Positions 26,268-35,770 are shown, counted from the first letter of the stretch. The stretch: DNA of 52,336 bases from an uncultured Flammeovirgaceae bacterium (GCA_913045135.1 CAJWQD010000011.1:1-52336); one strand, 5' to 3'. The notes: generated from the letters alone by a model not told the origin. A program made the numbers and translations.

Positions 26268-28823
26268 CTAATAATATTTGTCAAAAAATGTAAGGTAGGA
26301 GGCTAAGTCTTTGGTTCGATAAAAGATATCAAAGTTTTCTTTGGTTATAATTAGGTTGATCCAATTTTCTTTTTCAATATCAGCGATCAGATTTTTTTCA
26401 ATTTTGCGACGAAATTTTTGAGCATCCTCCAAATTACTAAACGGAGTGACCATTGCAATAGAATAGGTTTTGTCAAAAATCATGTTACCAGTTGTGAGTT
26501 TCAAATTTTGACCACTAAGATAATCATCTAATAAAGATGATACAGGGGTTTTAAGATCAATGTCCGTTGGATACAAATAGAGAAAATAATGTTCTCGATT
26601 GGTATTGGTGATATATTTTGCTTTAGACGCACTGAACAGATTAATTTGAAAGGCTTCGGAAATTGTAATAAGTTCTTTAGCGTATTCAATTAATTCACTA
26701 TTTGGTTGATCCTCGATGAAATTATTTAATTCAAATTGGTATTTATAAATACCATCAGTTTTTCCAAAACAGATAGCTCTTAATAGTAATAAATAGTCTA
26801 CAAATTCATTATCCACTTTAGCAGATAAAGCACTGTCAATCATTAATATAGACTTCTCATAGGCACCATTATTGTAGTCATCGTAGGCTGTTTTATAAAC
26901 TTTTTGTAAGGCTATGGTCAATCGGTCATTATCTTCAATATAGTTGGGATTGATGACAAGTTTAGTGTATATAGAATCAGGATAATATAAAATAAGTTGA
27001 TTGGCTGCACTGAGACTTTCCAATGAGTCAGTTTCTTTATTTAGTAAATAAAGCTGATAGAGTACTTCTGCATGGAAGGGACTCGTTGGGAATCTGGTGA
27101 TAAGTTTGTTGAAGGTCATAATTGCATTATGGGGTTCCTTTAGTTTAAAATTATAAATTTTCCCGAGCTCATATAATGACTTTTTTATTTCGGCGTGGAG
27201 TTTGTTTAATTGGGAGGAGTCACGTGGGATAGCAGCCAATAATTTGTTTTTAGCCTCGGCTCTATCGAACTTGTTATTTGTTTCCACGGTATTTTTTGTA
27301 TTTTCTTTAGAATTACTCTGTGATGCTACGGTCTCAGGATCATTAGGTATATTGTCATTATTATTTTGTCTTCTCCAATGGTCAGTTAAACTCCTTTTAC
27401 CCCACTTTTGTTTAAATGCAGCCAATCCTTTGCTCACAACAAGGCTGTTATAAAAATACCATTCACCTTTTGTTGATGTCGAAAGGGTTACTTGATTTTC
27501 ATTATTATAAAATTCTACATTTTTGGAAGCAAGAGCTTCTTTTGTACGCTTTGCGTTCGCTTTTTTGATTTCTTTTTCTTGCTTAACAAGAACTTGACTG
27601 ATCAAAATATCTAAGGAATCACTGCTAATTACAGTCAAATTTATGAGGCTATCATTTTTTGAAATTGTATTGATATGAGTAACAAATTCAGTAAGAATTT
27701 CTTTTCTATCCAAAGAGGTTTCATACTCTTTCTCATCTTTGGGTAATAGCGTAATTGTACTGTCATAATATACCTTAGCAAGTCTGAAATCTATTTTTTG
27801 ATCGTAATAAATCTGAGCTAATTTTAAGTAAGCATAAGATTTTTGTCTGGGATCATTAGTATTGCTCGCAATGGACATTTTATAATTCAAAATAGCCAAA
27901 TCTAAAGCTCCTCTTTTATATTCATAATCACCTATCCGAAAATAAATTTTATCTTTATGATCCATATTTTTTCGATCTTTCAAGAGCTTTTTGAAATGTT
28001 TAAGGGTCTTTTTTTCGTTAGATAGGGCATTTATGGGTGCTACCTCAACCATGTATAGCTTTGAAAAAAAAGAAAGTTCATAACCTCTGCTGTGTTTCAT
28101 AGCTCTTTTGTAATATTGAAAGGCACTGAAATCATCCTCAATATCCTGATGGGCTTGTCCGGCTATAAACTCTATTCTAGCTCTGTCCGGGTTACGCTTT
28201 AGATGTTTCACGGCCATTTTTAAATTTTCAGCTACAGCTGTACTTTCTTGAATTTTTTGATAGTAATAGGCCTTATTTAAAAAGTAAATAAGGAGATTCT
28301 CATCAGATATTTTTTCATTTTCAAGATAAGTGATGACAGCTTGAGCATTTTTAAATTCATATGCTTCACAGAAAGTTCTGATGAGTTGAGATAGTGCAAA
28401 ATGTTGTATATCTTTATTTTCACCGAATTTGTTTATCCACTTAAAAGTTTCGATGGCTTCGGGAAATTCGGAACCGTATAAGCGGGCTTTTCCAACCAGG
28501 ATGTAGGCATCATCTTGCCATTTTGATTCTGGATGCCTTTGGATTGCGATTGAGGCTTTTTCTATGCAATCTAATAAGGTAGCCTCTAATGCTTTTGAAT
28601 CAGTTGAATCAAAGGGTGCGAAAATAGGGAGGGTTCGATTATAGTTCCATTGATATTTATTAAAAATTTCAGTTTCAATTTCTTGGATTTTTTCACGAGC
28701 AATAAAGTAACCATTGTAATGAGCTGTAAGGTCATGATAGCTAGAATTGATGATACCGCCGGCTTGGCCTAAGGTGAAAGCTCTTATAATTAGAAGAAAT
28801 AAAAGGGTCAAAAAATATCTCAA
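26268..28823 (-). CDS. porW: PorW/SprE-like tetratricopeptide protein of the T9SS
   Basis: The 851-residue product has an N-terminal signal (FLTLLFLLIIRAFTLGQAG). Helical repeats of TPR type cover most of its length: about 85-400 (for example KWQDDAYILVGKARLYG and AYLKLAQIYYDQKIDF) and 530-720. A C-terminal beta/alpha segment with YSIAMVTPFSNLEDAQKF follows. The opening SSYHDLTAHYNGYFIA and the repeat layout match the PorW/SprE family, a T9SS accessory lipoprotein needed for secretion. Here no cysteine occurs near the signal cleavage site, so lipid attachment seems absent. Translation begins at TTG. The gene leads the operon porW-PBP1A-uvrC and is divergent from the M23 peptidase gene across 106 bases. 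The assignment rests on recalled family features. Confidence 0.75.
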   Translation of the reverse strand: MRYFLTLLFLLIIRAFTLGQAGGIINSSYHDLTAHYNGYFIAREKIQEIETEIFNKYQWNYNRTLPIFAPFDSTDSKALEATLLDCIEKASIAIQRHPESKWQDDAYILVGKARLYGSEFPEAIETFKWINKFGENKDIQHFALSQLIRTFCEAYEFKNAQAVITYLENEKISDENLLIYFLNKAYYYQKIQESTAVAENLKMAVKHLKRNPDRARIEFIAGQAHQDIEDDFSAFQYYKRAMKHSRGYELSFFSKLYMVEVAPINALSNEKKTLKHFKKLLKDRKNMDHKDKIYFRIGDYEYKRGALDLAILNYKMSIASNTNDPRQKSYAYLKLAQIYYDQKIDFRLAKVYYDSTITLLPKDEKEYETSLDRKEILTEFVTHINTISKNDSLINLTVISSDSLDILISQVLVKQEKEIKKANAKRTKEALASKNVEFYNNENQVTLSTSTKGEWYFYNSLVVSKGLAAFKQKWGKRSLTDHWRRQNNNDNIPNDPETVASQSNSKENTKNTVETNNKFDRAEAKNKLLAAIPRDSSQLNKLHAEIKKSLYELGKIYNFKLKEPHNAIMTFNKLITRFPTSPFHAEVLYQLYLLNKETDSLESLSAANQLILYYPDSIYTKLVINPNYIEDNDRLTIALQKVYKTAYDDYNNGAYEKSILMIDSALSAKVDNEFVDYLLLLRAICFGKTDGIYKYQFELNNFIEDQPNSELIEYAKELITISEAFQINLFSASKAKYITNTNREHYFLYLYPTDIDLKTPVSSLLDDYLSGQNLKLTTGNMIFDKTYSIAMVTPFSNLEDAQKFRRKIEKNLIADIEKENWINLIITKENFDIFYRTKDLASYLTFFDKYY

Positions 28824-28877
28824 AAAATAAAATTAATTTTGAACTAGAAAATATATACTTTATCGCAAGACGTAATA

Positions 28878-28885
28878 CAAAGATA
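28878..28885 (-). promoter_or_regulatory. Candidate -7 element for porW-PBP1A-uvrC
   Basis: Read on the reverse strand this is TATCTTTG, a full TAnnTTTG match, 55 bases before the TTG start at 28823. A reverse-strand TTTG at 28910-28913 is 24 bases further upstream, slightly too far, and abuts the -7 element of the divergent promoter. Confidence 0.45.
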
Positions 28886-28901
28886 AAAGAATGGCTTTTA
28901 A

Positions 28902-28909
28902 TATATTTG
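28902..28909 (+). promoter_or_regulatory. Candidate -7 element for M23 peptidase-bactofilin-atp operon
   Basis: TATATTTG matches TAnnTTTG and lies 21 bases before the TTG start at 28930. It is back to back with the divergent porW promoter element, so the two promoters would compete for the same 106-base interval. Confidence 0.45.
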
Positions 28910-28929
28910 CAAATTAATTTTCAAAAATT

Positions 28930-29799
28930 TTGTCTCAAAAACGTACATTTTCTAACTGGTTAACGGACAGATATCTTCTTATTGTAAGAAAAGAAGAGGA
29001 TTTCTCAGAAAAAAGAACCATAATTTTCAATTATGCCCGATTGATCTTAATAATGGCATTAATATTTATTTTATCCATGACCTTGTCGATTTTAAGTGTA
29101 AACACCGTGTTAAAACAGTGGTTTGATCCTCGATATGCAGAAATGGAAGCCAATAGGCAGGTTTTAAATTTGACCATGATTTTGGATTCCCTACAGCATG
29201 AAGTTCAAATCAAAAATAATTATATTCAAAACGTTAAGTATATTTTGGAAGGACAAAATCTAGATAGTTTATCTCCTAGTGGTCAAATGTTATCTACTAC
29301 CACCCTTGGAGATATTAATTTGTCGCCTGCCTTAAGTCCATTAGATTCTCAGTTCAGAGCTGAATATGAGAGTTCAGATTTAGGTTTGGTATCTCTCAAT
29401 TTTAATCGCTCTGAGGATGAACTTCGTGAAATAATATTTTTTACACCATTGGAAGGGATTATTACAAATAAATTTGACCCGAAAGAAGATCATTTTGGCA
29501 TTGACATTGTCTCCCAAGAAAATGAACCCATCAAGGCATTGGCAGATGGAATTGTTATTATGGCTTCATGGACGCTTGATGGAGGTTATGTTTTAGTCAT
29601 TCAGCATACTGGTAGCTTAATATCTATTTATAAGCATAATTCGGAATTAATAAAAAGTGTTGGTAATATTGTAGCTTCTGGAGAAGTGGTCTCTATTATA
29701 GGTAATACTGGAGAACTTACCTCAGGTCCCCACTTGCATTTTGAAATTTGGTTTAAAGAAGAGGCAGTGAATCCAGAAGATTATATAAATTTTAGATAA
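28930..29799 (+). CDS. Membrane-anchored M23 (LytM) peptidoglycan endopeptidase
   Basis: The 289-residue protein has one transmembrane helix (about 37-58, LILIMALIFILSMTLSIL). A short coiled-coil or linker region and a C-terminal M23 domain (about 165-285) follow. The zinc ligands are present: HFGID (His and Asp near 189-193) and GPHLHFEIW (HxH near 268-270), so it should be an active metallo-endopeptidase cutting peptide cross-links, unlike degenerate LytM activators. It starts at TTG; no ATG is available in a suitable place. Three bases separate it from the bactofilin gene, a pairing seen in other bacteria where bactofilin positions an M23 enzyme. It heads a forward-strand operon that runs on into the ATP synthase genes. 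Confidence 0.92.
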   Translation: MSQKRTFSNWLTDRYLLIVRKEEDFSEKRTIIFNYARLILIMALIFILSMTLSILSVNTVLKQWFDPRYAEMEANRQVLNLTMILDSLQHEVQIKNNYIQNVKYILEGQNLDSLSPSGQMLSTTTLGDINLSPALSPLDSQFRAEYESSDLGLVSLNFNRSEDELREIIFFTPLEGIITNKFDPKEDHFGIDIVSQENEPIKALADGIVIMASWTLDGGYVLVIQHTGSLISIYKHNSELIKSVGNIVASGEVVSIIGNTGELTSGPHLHFEIWFKEEAVNPEDYINFR

Positions 29800-29802
29800 A
29801 GT

Positions 29803-30270
29803 ATGTGGAATAAGAAAAACCAAAAAGTCATGGAAGATTCAAGTAATTTAAGCAATATTATTTCTAAGGGCTCTAATTTAAAGGGGAATTTAAATGCTCA
29901 CGGTAATATTAGAGTTGAAGGAAAAGTTGTAGGTAACATTACAACACGATCGAAATTGGCATTAGGGAGTTCATCCGTAATTAAGGGGGATATTTTAGCT
30001 CAAAATGCAGAGTTTGCCGGAACTATTATAGGTAATGTTCAAGTTACGGAAAAATTAGTTTTGAAATCTTCTGCAGTCATTAAAGGAGACCTTTCAGTCA
30101 ATACTTTGATTTTAGAATCAGGAGCAGAATTTAATGGAAAATGCAGAATGGGGGTCAAGTTTACTGAAATAGTGATTCGTGAGGAGTCAGATTCTAAATA
30201 TCCAGATAAAAAAGAAAGTAAGGAGAAAATAGAAGAAATTGGGCACTTCCTCAAAAAAGCGGAGTCTTAA
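29803..30270 (+). CDS. Bactofilin (polymer-forming cytoskeletal protein)
   Basis: Bactofilins self-assemble into filaments on the cytoplasmic membrane and recruit cell-wall enzymes. This 155-residue protein has a basic N-terminus and then the bactofilin beta-helix (about 25-115), visible as repeated short strands: LKGNLNAHGNIRVEGKVVGNI, SSVIKGDILAQNAEFAGTIIGNV, SSAVIKGDLSVNTLILESGAEFNG (each shown in part; turns at Gly/Asn). The charged C-terminal tail overlaps the next gene by 32 bases. Its position right after the M23 peptidase gene suggests the two act together. The family call is secure; location and partner are inference. Confidence 0.92.
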   Translation: MWNKKNQKVMEDSSNLSNIISKGSNLKGNLNAHGNIRVEGKVVGNITTRSKLALGSSSVIKGDILAQNAEFAGTIIGNVQVTEKLVLKSSAVIKGDLSVNTLILESGAEFNGKCRMGVKFTEIVIREESDSKYPDKKESKEKIEEIGHFLKKAES

Positions 30271-30460
30271 CACCAATAAAAGCTTTAAGAGCTTCATTGG
30301 GTTGTCTCTTCAGCTCTTTGCTTTCAATTTGGCTCTTTTTTGGCTAGGAAATTTTATTGATGAGAAATTAAAAAATAAGTGGCCCATTTTCTTGGTGTTT
30401 TCAATACTATTAAGTGTGCTTATGACCTTATTGTATTTGATCAAAAAGACTTCAAAATGA
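30239..30460 (+). CDS. AtpZ/AtpI-family small membrane protein
   Basis: This 73-residue protein starts at TTG inside the end of the bactofilin gene. It has two predicted transmembrane helices (about 19-38 and 49-66; LSLQLFAFNLALFWLGNFID and WPIFLVFSILLSVLMTLLYL). The two-helix layout and the position just upstream of the F0 genes match the AtpZ/AtpI family, implicated in c-ring assembly and ion supply for the ATP synthase. Sequence conservation in this family is low, so gene order is the main evidence. Its stop overlaps the next start as ATGA. Confidence 0.75.
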   Translation: MGTSSKKRSLNTNKSFKSFIGLSLQLFAFNLALFWLGNFIDEKLKNKWPIFLVFSILLSVLMTLLYLIKKTSK

Positions 30461-30816
30461 ATTATTTTTATCAATCAACCATTATTAGTATTATATTTGT
30501 GGCTCTATGGATATTTGAAAAGCAATTGCCCTTTCCTGTGCATCGTCATTTTCCGTTCATTACAGGATTTTTCTTCATACAATCCTTAATTATTTCTTGG
30601 ATGTTCGTTAGAGCACAAAAAAAGGCTCAGAGATCAATATTTTATCTTCTAGGGGTTACTGTCTTTAGATTGCTGACTTTAATCCTTTTATTGATATTTT
30701 TCATGCTAATCAGAGGTCAAAATTTTCAGCTCTTGTCATTTGAAATAATTGGAGTTTATTTGGTCTATCTTGTATTTGAATTACGCTACGTATTGGTTAA
30801 CTTGCAGCGAAATTGA
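30457..30816 (+). CDS. Small membrane protein of the atp operon (AtpI-like position)
   Basis: I place the start at ATG 30457, which overlaps the upstream stop as ATGA, rather than at an in-frame codon 78 bases earlier inside the AtpZ-like gene. The product is 119 residues with about four hydrophobic helices (for example TIISIIFVALWIF, FITGFFFIQSLIISWMF and LLTLILLLIFFMLI). It has no recognised motif. Its position between the AtpZ-like gene and atpB is that of atpI in other operons, so a role in ATP synthase assembly is plausible but unproven. The gap to atpB is 3 bases. Confidence 0.7.
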   Translation: MNYFYQSTIISIIFVALWIFEKQLPFPVHRHFPFITGFFFIQSLIISWMFVRAQKKAQRSIFYLLGVTVFRLLTLILLLIFFMLIRGQNFQLLSFEIIGVYLVYLVFELRYVLVNLQRN

Positions 30817-30819
30817 GTA

Positions 30820-31851
30820 ATGAAAAAAAATATGCCGACGAGTGGAATATTCAAAATATGTAAAAAGCTGATTATCTGTTCGTTAATTTGTTTACTTTCG
30901 ACGGCCAAACTTCAGATAGCTTATGCAGCGGTAAGTTTTGAAGGAGAAAGTTTCAATCCGGGTGAAATGATCAATCACCATATTAAAGATGCACATGGTT
31001 GGGAGATCGCTCATGGATTAGTCATACCCCTCCCTATCATTCTTTACTCTAAAGCTGACGGGTTAGTAATATTCTCCTCTGACCATTTTTTCAATGGAGC
31101 ACATGAAGAAGTAGATTATGAAGGCTACCGGCTATCGGATGGGCACATTTCGAGGGCCGATGGTCAGCCTGTTTTCGATTTTTCAATAACAAAAAATGTA
31201 TTATTTATTTTCATAGACGCTACCATTATGATGTTGGTTTTTTTTGCTGTTGCTCGTGGATATAAGAAAAATGAAGGCAAGGCTCCCAGAGGGTTGCAAT
31301 CTTTCTTTGAGCCAGTAATAATTTACATAAGAGATGAGGTCGTTAAACCCAGTATTGGGGGGAATTATCAAAAATATTTACCCTACCTATTGACTTTGTT
31401 TTTCTTCGTTTGGTTTGGAAATTTGTTAGGACTAATACCTGGCGCAGCCAACATGACAGGTAACATTGCTGTTACCGCGGTATTGGCATTTGGAACCTTC
31501 CTTATTACAAATTTTAGCGGTAAAAAGGCATATTGGGCACACATTTTTTGGACACCAGGAGTGCCATGGTGGTTGAGACCTATTATATTACCCGTAGAAC
31601 TTATAGGTGTTCTTACAAAGCCTGTATCTTTAATGGTAAGACTTTTCGTCTCTATCACTGCAGGACATATTGTTGTATTAAGCTTAATAAGTCTTACTTT
31701 CATATTTCATTCTTGGATGGTAGGTTTGGGAAGTACGTTGATTGTAACTTTGATAACCATAATAGAATTGCTTGTAGCAACCATACAAGCATATGTTTTT
31801 ACAATGTTTACTTCGCTCTATATAGGTATGGCGTTGGAAGAGCATCATTAA
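30820..31851 (+). CDS. atpB: ATP synthase F0 subunit a
   Basis: Subunit a forms the proton half-channels facing the c-ring. The 343-residue protein is longer than the E. coli protein. It has a signal-like N-terminus (LIICSLICLLSTAKLQIAYAA) and a periplasmic stretch of about 100 residues, an extension I recall as usual in Bacteroidota. The membrane core includes LPYLLTLFFFVWFGNLLGLIPG, GNIAVTAVLAFGTF and the essential Arg in KPVSLMVRLF (about residue 275), followed by TAGHIVVLSL and the final helix. It is the first F0 core gene of the operon. Confidence 0.95.
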   Translation: MKKNMPTSGIFKICKKLIICSLICLLSTAKLQIAYAAVSFEGESFNPGEMINHHIKDAHGWEIAHGLVIPLPIILYSKADGLVIFSSDHFFNGAHEEVDYEGYRLSDGHISRADGQPVFDFSITKNVLFIFIDATIMMLVFFAVARGYKKNEGKAPRGLQSFFEPVIIYIRDEVVKPSIGGNYQKYLPYLLTLFFFVWFGNLLGLIPGAANMTGNIAVTAVLAFGTFLITNFSGKKAYWAHIFWTPGVPWWLRPIILPVELIGVLTKPVSLMVRLFVSITAGHIVVLSLISLTFIFHSWMVGLGSTLIVTLITIIELLVATIQAYVFTMFTSLYIGMALEEHH

Positions 31852-31875
31852 AGAAATTGTTCACTTTTTAAATAA

Positions 31876-32139
<264 letters not shown>

Positions 32140-32146
32140 TAATTTA

Positions 32147-32190
32147 AAGGAATTAACTATTCACACTATGTGTTGGTTAATTCCTTATTT
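32147..32190 (+). terminator. Intercistronic hairpin between atpE and atpF (partial terminator or processing site)
   Basis: A perfect 11-bp stem AAGGAATTAAC (32147-32157) pairs with 32176-32186, with an inner ACAC/GTGT stem (32163-32166 with 32170-32173), followed by a short ATTTTT tract. It looks like a Rho-independent terminator but sits inside the atp operon. A partial stop or an mRNA-stabilising end after the high-copy subunit c gene is a reasonable reading. Confidence 0.7.
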
Positions 32191-32209
32191 TTGAAAAAAA
32201 AATAGAAAT

Positions 32210-32704
32210 ATGGACCTTTTAATACCTAATTACGGCTTGTTATTTTGGCAGTTGGTGGTCTTCTCAATTGTGCTCACCATATTGGCAGTTTTTGTTTGGA
32301 AGCCTGTGACAGAAGCTCTTCGTAGGAGGGAATCCGTTATAGAGGACTCAATCAAATCTGCAGAATTGGCACGAGAAGAGATGATGCAAATCAAGGCAGA
32401 CAATGAAATAGTACTAAAGGAAGCAAGAGTTCAACGGGATCAATTGCTTAAAGACGCTAAAACAGTTGCCAATAAAATAAAGGAGGATGCAAAATCAGAA
32501 ACTTCCAAAATTTCTCAAAAAATGATTTCGGATGCAAAAGATATCATTGAGAGTGAAAAGAATGCTGCTTTGGTTGAGGTTAAAAACTTAGTTTCTAAAT
32601 TGTCTCTTGACATAGCAGAAAAATTAATACACGAAAAGTTAAAAAATGATAAGTCGCAGCAGCAGCTTGTTGAAAAATTTTTAAAAGAAGTAAAAATTAA
32701 TTAA
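32210..32704 (+). CDS. atpF: ATP synthase F0 subunit b
   Basis: Subunit b is the peripheral stalk that holds F1 against rotation. The 164-residue protein has one N-terminal membrane helix (about 9-29, LLFWQLVVFSIVLTILAVFVW) followed by KPVTEALRRRE and a long charged amphipathic helix to the end, the usual form. It is separated from atpE by 70 bases containing a hairpin and ends one base before atpH starts. Confidence 0.95.
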   Translation: MDLLIPNYGLLFWQLVVFSIVLTILAVFVWKPVTEALRRRESVIEDSIKSAELAREEMMQIKADNEIVLKEARVQRDQLLKDAKTVANKIKEDAKSETSKISQKMISDAKDIIESEKNAALVEVKNLVSKLSLDIAEKLIHEKLKNDKSQQQLVEKFLKEVKIN

Positions 32705-32705
32705 T

Positions 32706-33251
32706 ATGTCTGAGAGCAGGATAGCCAAGCGTTATGCTACACCATTGCTTCAATTAGCTGATAAGAAAAAATCATTAGATTTAGTGAAATCAGATATGGA
32801 GAAGTTCCTAGCTGTTTGTCATGGGAATGCTGCTTTCGTAAATATGCTCAATAGTCCAGTTATTCCTCATCTTAAAAAAGGTGAGATTCTAGCAAAAATA
32901 TTTAAAGGGAATGTTTCGGAAATTTCTTCAGCGTTATTCAGACTTATTATAATTAAAAATAGGGAGAAATTATTGCCCCAGATTGCACGAGAGTATATCA
33001 ATGCCTTTAATGAAAGTCAAGGTTATCAGTCGGCGAATGTAACGACAGCTGTCGCTTTGACTCCCACATTGAGAACCTCTGTTGAGGAATTAGTAATGAA
33101 AATTTCAGGTAAAAAGCCTTTGTTGACTGCGCAAGTGAAGAAAAATATTGTTGGGGGTTATATTTTGACCATGGATGATAGTCAGATAGATCAAAGTGTT
33201 AAGGGAGCTCTCAATAAATTGAAATTAATATTTGACCAAGAAAGTAATTAA
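32706..33251 (+). CDS. atpH: ATP synthase F1 subunit delta
   Basis: The delta subunit joins the top of F1 to the b stalk. The 181-residue product starts with the conserved SRIAKRYATPLLQLA. It includes NSPVIPHLKKGEIL and the conserved end KKNIVGGYILTMDDSQIDQSVKGALNKL (quoted in part). Length and position between atpF and atpA fit the family. Confidence 0.95.
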   Translation: MSESRIAKRYATPLLQLADKKKSLDLVKSDMEKFLAVCHGNAAFVNMLNSPVIPHLKKGEILAKIFKGNVSEISSALFRLIIIKNREKLLPQIAREYINAFNESQGYQSANVTTAVALTPTLRTSVEELVMKISGKKPLLTAQVKKNIVGGYILTMDDSQIDQSVKGALNKLKLIFDQESN

Positions 33252-33288
33252 TCAGAAATTAGTCTTTTAGACTATAAACATTAGAATT

Positions 33289-34869
33289 ATGGCAGATGTC
33301 AGACCCGATGAGGTTTCAGCAATTTTAAGAGAGCAACTCTCAAATTTTAAGTCAGAAGTGGAGTTAGAGGAGGTAGGTACTATTCTTCAAGTAGGTGATG
33401 GTGTAGCTCGAATATATGGCTTGTCTAACGCACAAGCAGGTGAGTTATTAGAACTAGAAAATGGACTGAGTGCATTGGTCTTAAATTTAGAAGAAGATAA
33501 TGTGGGTGCGGTTTTATTGGGGGAATCAAGTGGAGTTCAAGAAGGAGATACTGTCAAAAGAACTGGTCGTATTGGCTCTGTTGAAGTAGGCGAAGGTGTG
33601 ATTGGACGTGTAGTAGATACGTTGGGTAAACCCATTGATGGTAAAGGAGATATTACCGGGGATCTTTACGAGATGCCTATTGAGAGGAAGGCGCCTGGGG
33701 TTATCTTTAGGCAACCGGTAAGTGAGCCCCTTCAGACAGGGATTAAGGCTATCGATGCCATGATTCCGATCGGACGAGGTCAAAGAGAACTAATCATTGG
33801 AGATCGCCAGACAGGTAAGACTGCAGTGGCCATTGATACGATTATCAATCAGAAAGAATTTTACGATAAAGGAGAACCTGTGTATTGTATATATGTTGCA
33901 GTAGGTCAAAAGGCATCAACAGTGGCAGGAATTTATTCAGCACTTGAGAAGAACGGAGCAATGAATTATACGGTCATTGTCAATGCCTCAGCGGCTGATC
34001 CGGCACCGATGCAATTTTTTGCACCATTTACTGGTGCAGCAATTGGTGAGTTTTTTCGTGATACAGGAAGACCTGCGCTAGTCATATACGATGATCTTTC
34101 TAAGCAAGCTGTTTCTTATCGAGAAGTGTCATTGTTACTTCGAAGGCCTCCAGGGAGAGAAGCGTATCCAGGAGATGTATTTTATCTACATTCTCGTTTA
34201 TTAGAACGTGCAGCAAAAGTAATCAATAACGATGAAATTGCGGCCCAGATGAACGATTTACCGGAATCATTAAAAGGAACCGTAAAAGGAGGGGGATCAT
34301 TGACCGCTTTGCCTATCATTGAGACGCAAGCAGGAGATGTTTCAGCATATATTCCTACCAATGTAATTTCGATAACCGATGGGCAAATTTTCTTAGAAAC
34401 CAATTTATTTAATTCAGGAATTCGTCCAGCAATTAATGTGGGAATCTCAGTATCAAGAGTGGGAGGATCTGCACAAATCAAGTCGATGAAAAAAGTGTCT
34501 GGAACATTGAAACTTGATCAAGCACAATTTAGAGAGCTAGAGGCTTTTTCGAAATTTGGGTCAGATTTAGATGCTGCTACCAAATTAGTAATTGATCGGG
34601 GAAGAAGAAATCAAGAGGTGCTTAAGCAACCACAATATTCACCAGTGTCTGTTGAACTACAGGTAGCTATTTTATATGCTTCTACTAAAGGGTTTTTGGA
34701 TAAAGTTCCAGAGCAAAAAATTGTAGAGTTTCAAGTAGAATTTACCTCTACAATGTTAGGTAGTCATCCTAAAGCATTAGAGGATATAAAGTCAGGTAAA
34801 TTATCTGATATGGCCATAAGAGCTATTGAGCAAGTAGCTAGTGACATTGCATCTAAAATTATAGTGTAA
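33289..34869 (+). CDS. atpA: ATP synthase F1 subunit alpha
   Basis: The 526-residue alpha subunit carries the non-catalytic nucleotide sites of F1. Walker A GDRQTGKT is at about 170-177, the Walker B region is [13 protein letters not shown], and the family signature [17 protein letters not shown] includes the arginine finger (Ser-Arg-Val). The N-terminal beta-barrel ([18 protein letters not shown]) is complete. It lies 37 bases after atpH. The catalytic beta subunit gene is not in this cluster. Confidence 0.98.
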   Translation: MADVRPDEVSAILREQLSNFKSEVELEEVGTILQVGDGVARIYGLSNAQAGELLELENGLSALVLNLEEDNVGAVLLGESSGVQEGDTVKRTGRIGSVEVGEGVIGRVVDTLGKPIDGKGDITGDLYEMPIERKAPGVIFRQPVSEPLQTGIKAIDAMIPIGRGQRELIIGDRQTGKTAVAIDTIINQKEFYDKGEPVYCIYVAVGQKASTVAGIYSALEKNGAMNYTVIVNASAADPAPMQFFAPFTGAAIGEFFRDTGRPALVIYDDLSKQAVSYREVSLLLRRPPGREAYPGDVFYLHSRLLERAAKVINNDEIAAQMNDLPESLKGTVKGGGSLTALPIIETQAGDVSAYIPTNVISITDGQIFLETNLFNSGIRPAINVGISVSRVGGSAQIKSMKKVSGTLKLDQAQFRELEAFSKFGSDLDAATKLVIDRGRRNQEVLKQPQYSPVSVELQVAILYASTKGFLDKVPEQKIVEFQVEFTSTMLGSHPKALEDIKSGKLSDMAIRAIEQVASDIASKIIV

Positions 34870-34876
34870 GAAGTCA

Positions 34877-35770
34877 ATGGCAAATCTAAAAGAGGTTAAA
34901 GGTAGGATTCAGTCCGTTACTTCGACGCAGCAAATCACTAAAGCCATGAAAATGGTAGCGGCCGCCAAGTTGCGTAGGGCGCAAGATAGAATAATGCAGA
35001 TGCGCCCTTACGCAGAGAAATTAAGTGGCGTCATGCAGAATGTTTCGAGGGCTGTTGACAACCAGGCTTTAGACAATCCTTATGGTCAGGAGCGAGATGT
35101 TAATGCTGTACTTCTTGTTGTGATCAGTTCTGATAGAGGATTATGCGGTGCTTTCAATAGTAATATCTTTAAGCATACTCAAAATTTAATTATAGACAAA
35201 TACAGCTATATTGAAGCTTCGGGTAATTTACATATTCTTCCTATTGGCAAGAGGGCATACGAATATTATAAAAAAAAGGGGTATTCAATTAAAGACACCT
35301 ATTATGACCTTTTTAATTCTCTAGATTTTGACAATGTGCGGACTGCTGCGGAATATACTATGAAGTCTTTTTTATCCCAAGAATTTGATAAAATTGAGAT
35401 CATTTATAATGAATTTAAAAATGTGGCCACTCAGATCATACGAAATGAGCAGTTTTTACCTATTCCACCTTTAGAGTCTTTTGAAGATACAAATATTCAA
35501 AACATTGACTTTATTGCTGAGCCAAATGAAGCATTCATTCTCAATGAAATTATTCCAAAGTCTCTGAAAATACAGTTTTATAAAAGTCTATTAGAATCAA
35601 ATGCCTCGGAACATGGGGCAAGGATGACTGCAATGGGACAAGCCACAGATAATGCAGGAGAGCTCCTAAAACAACTTAAACTAACTTACAACAGAACGCG
35701 ACAAGCCGCGATTACAAAGGAAATATTGGAGATTGTTGGTGGTGCAGAAGCACTTGCAAAAGAATCTTAA
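34877..35770 (+). CDS. atpG: ATP synthase F1 subunit gamma
   Basis: The gamma subunit is the central shaft that rotates inside the alpha-beta hexamer. The 297-residue protein has the conserved N-terminal helix (KGRIQSVTSTQQITKAMKMVAAAKLRRAQ; only part needed), SSDRGLCGAFNSN at about 75-87, and the C-terminal helix ending TYNRTRQAAITKEILEIVGGAEAL. It follows atpA by 7 bases. After it the operon continues into a membrane protein gene instead of atpD/atpC. Confidence 0.97.
   Translation: MANLKEVKGRIQSVTSTQQITKAMKMVAAAKLRRAQDRIMQMRPYAEKLSGVMQNVSRAVDNQALDNPYGQERDVNAVLLVVISSDRGLCGAFNSNIFKHTQNLIIDKYSYIEASGNLHILPIGKRAYEYYKKKGYSIKDTYYDLFNSLDFDNVRTAAEYTMKSFLSQEFDKIEIIYNEFKNVATQIIRNEQFLPIPPLESFEDTNIQNIDFIAEPNEAFILNEIIPKSLKIQFYKSLLESNASEHGARMTAMGQATDNAGELLKQLKLTYNRTRQAAITKEILEIVGGAEALAKES

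Noticed and set aside
30379-30456. N-terminal extension of the small membrane protein before atpB
   Set aside because: It would lie inside the AtpZ-like gene in another frame; the ATGA overlap at 30457 is the more natural start.
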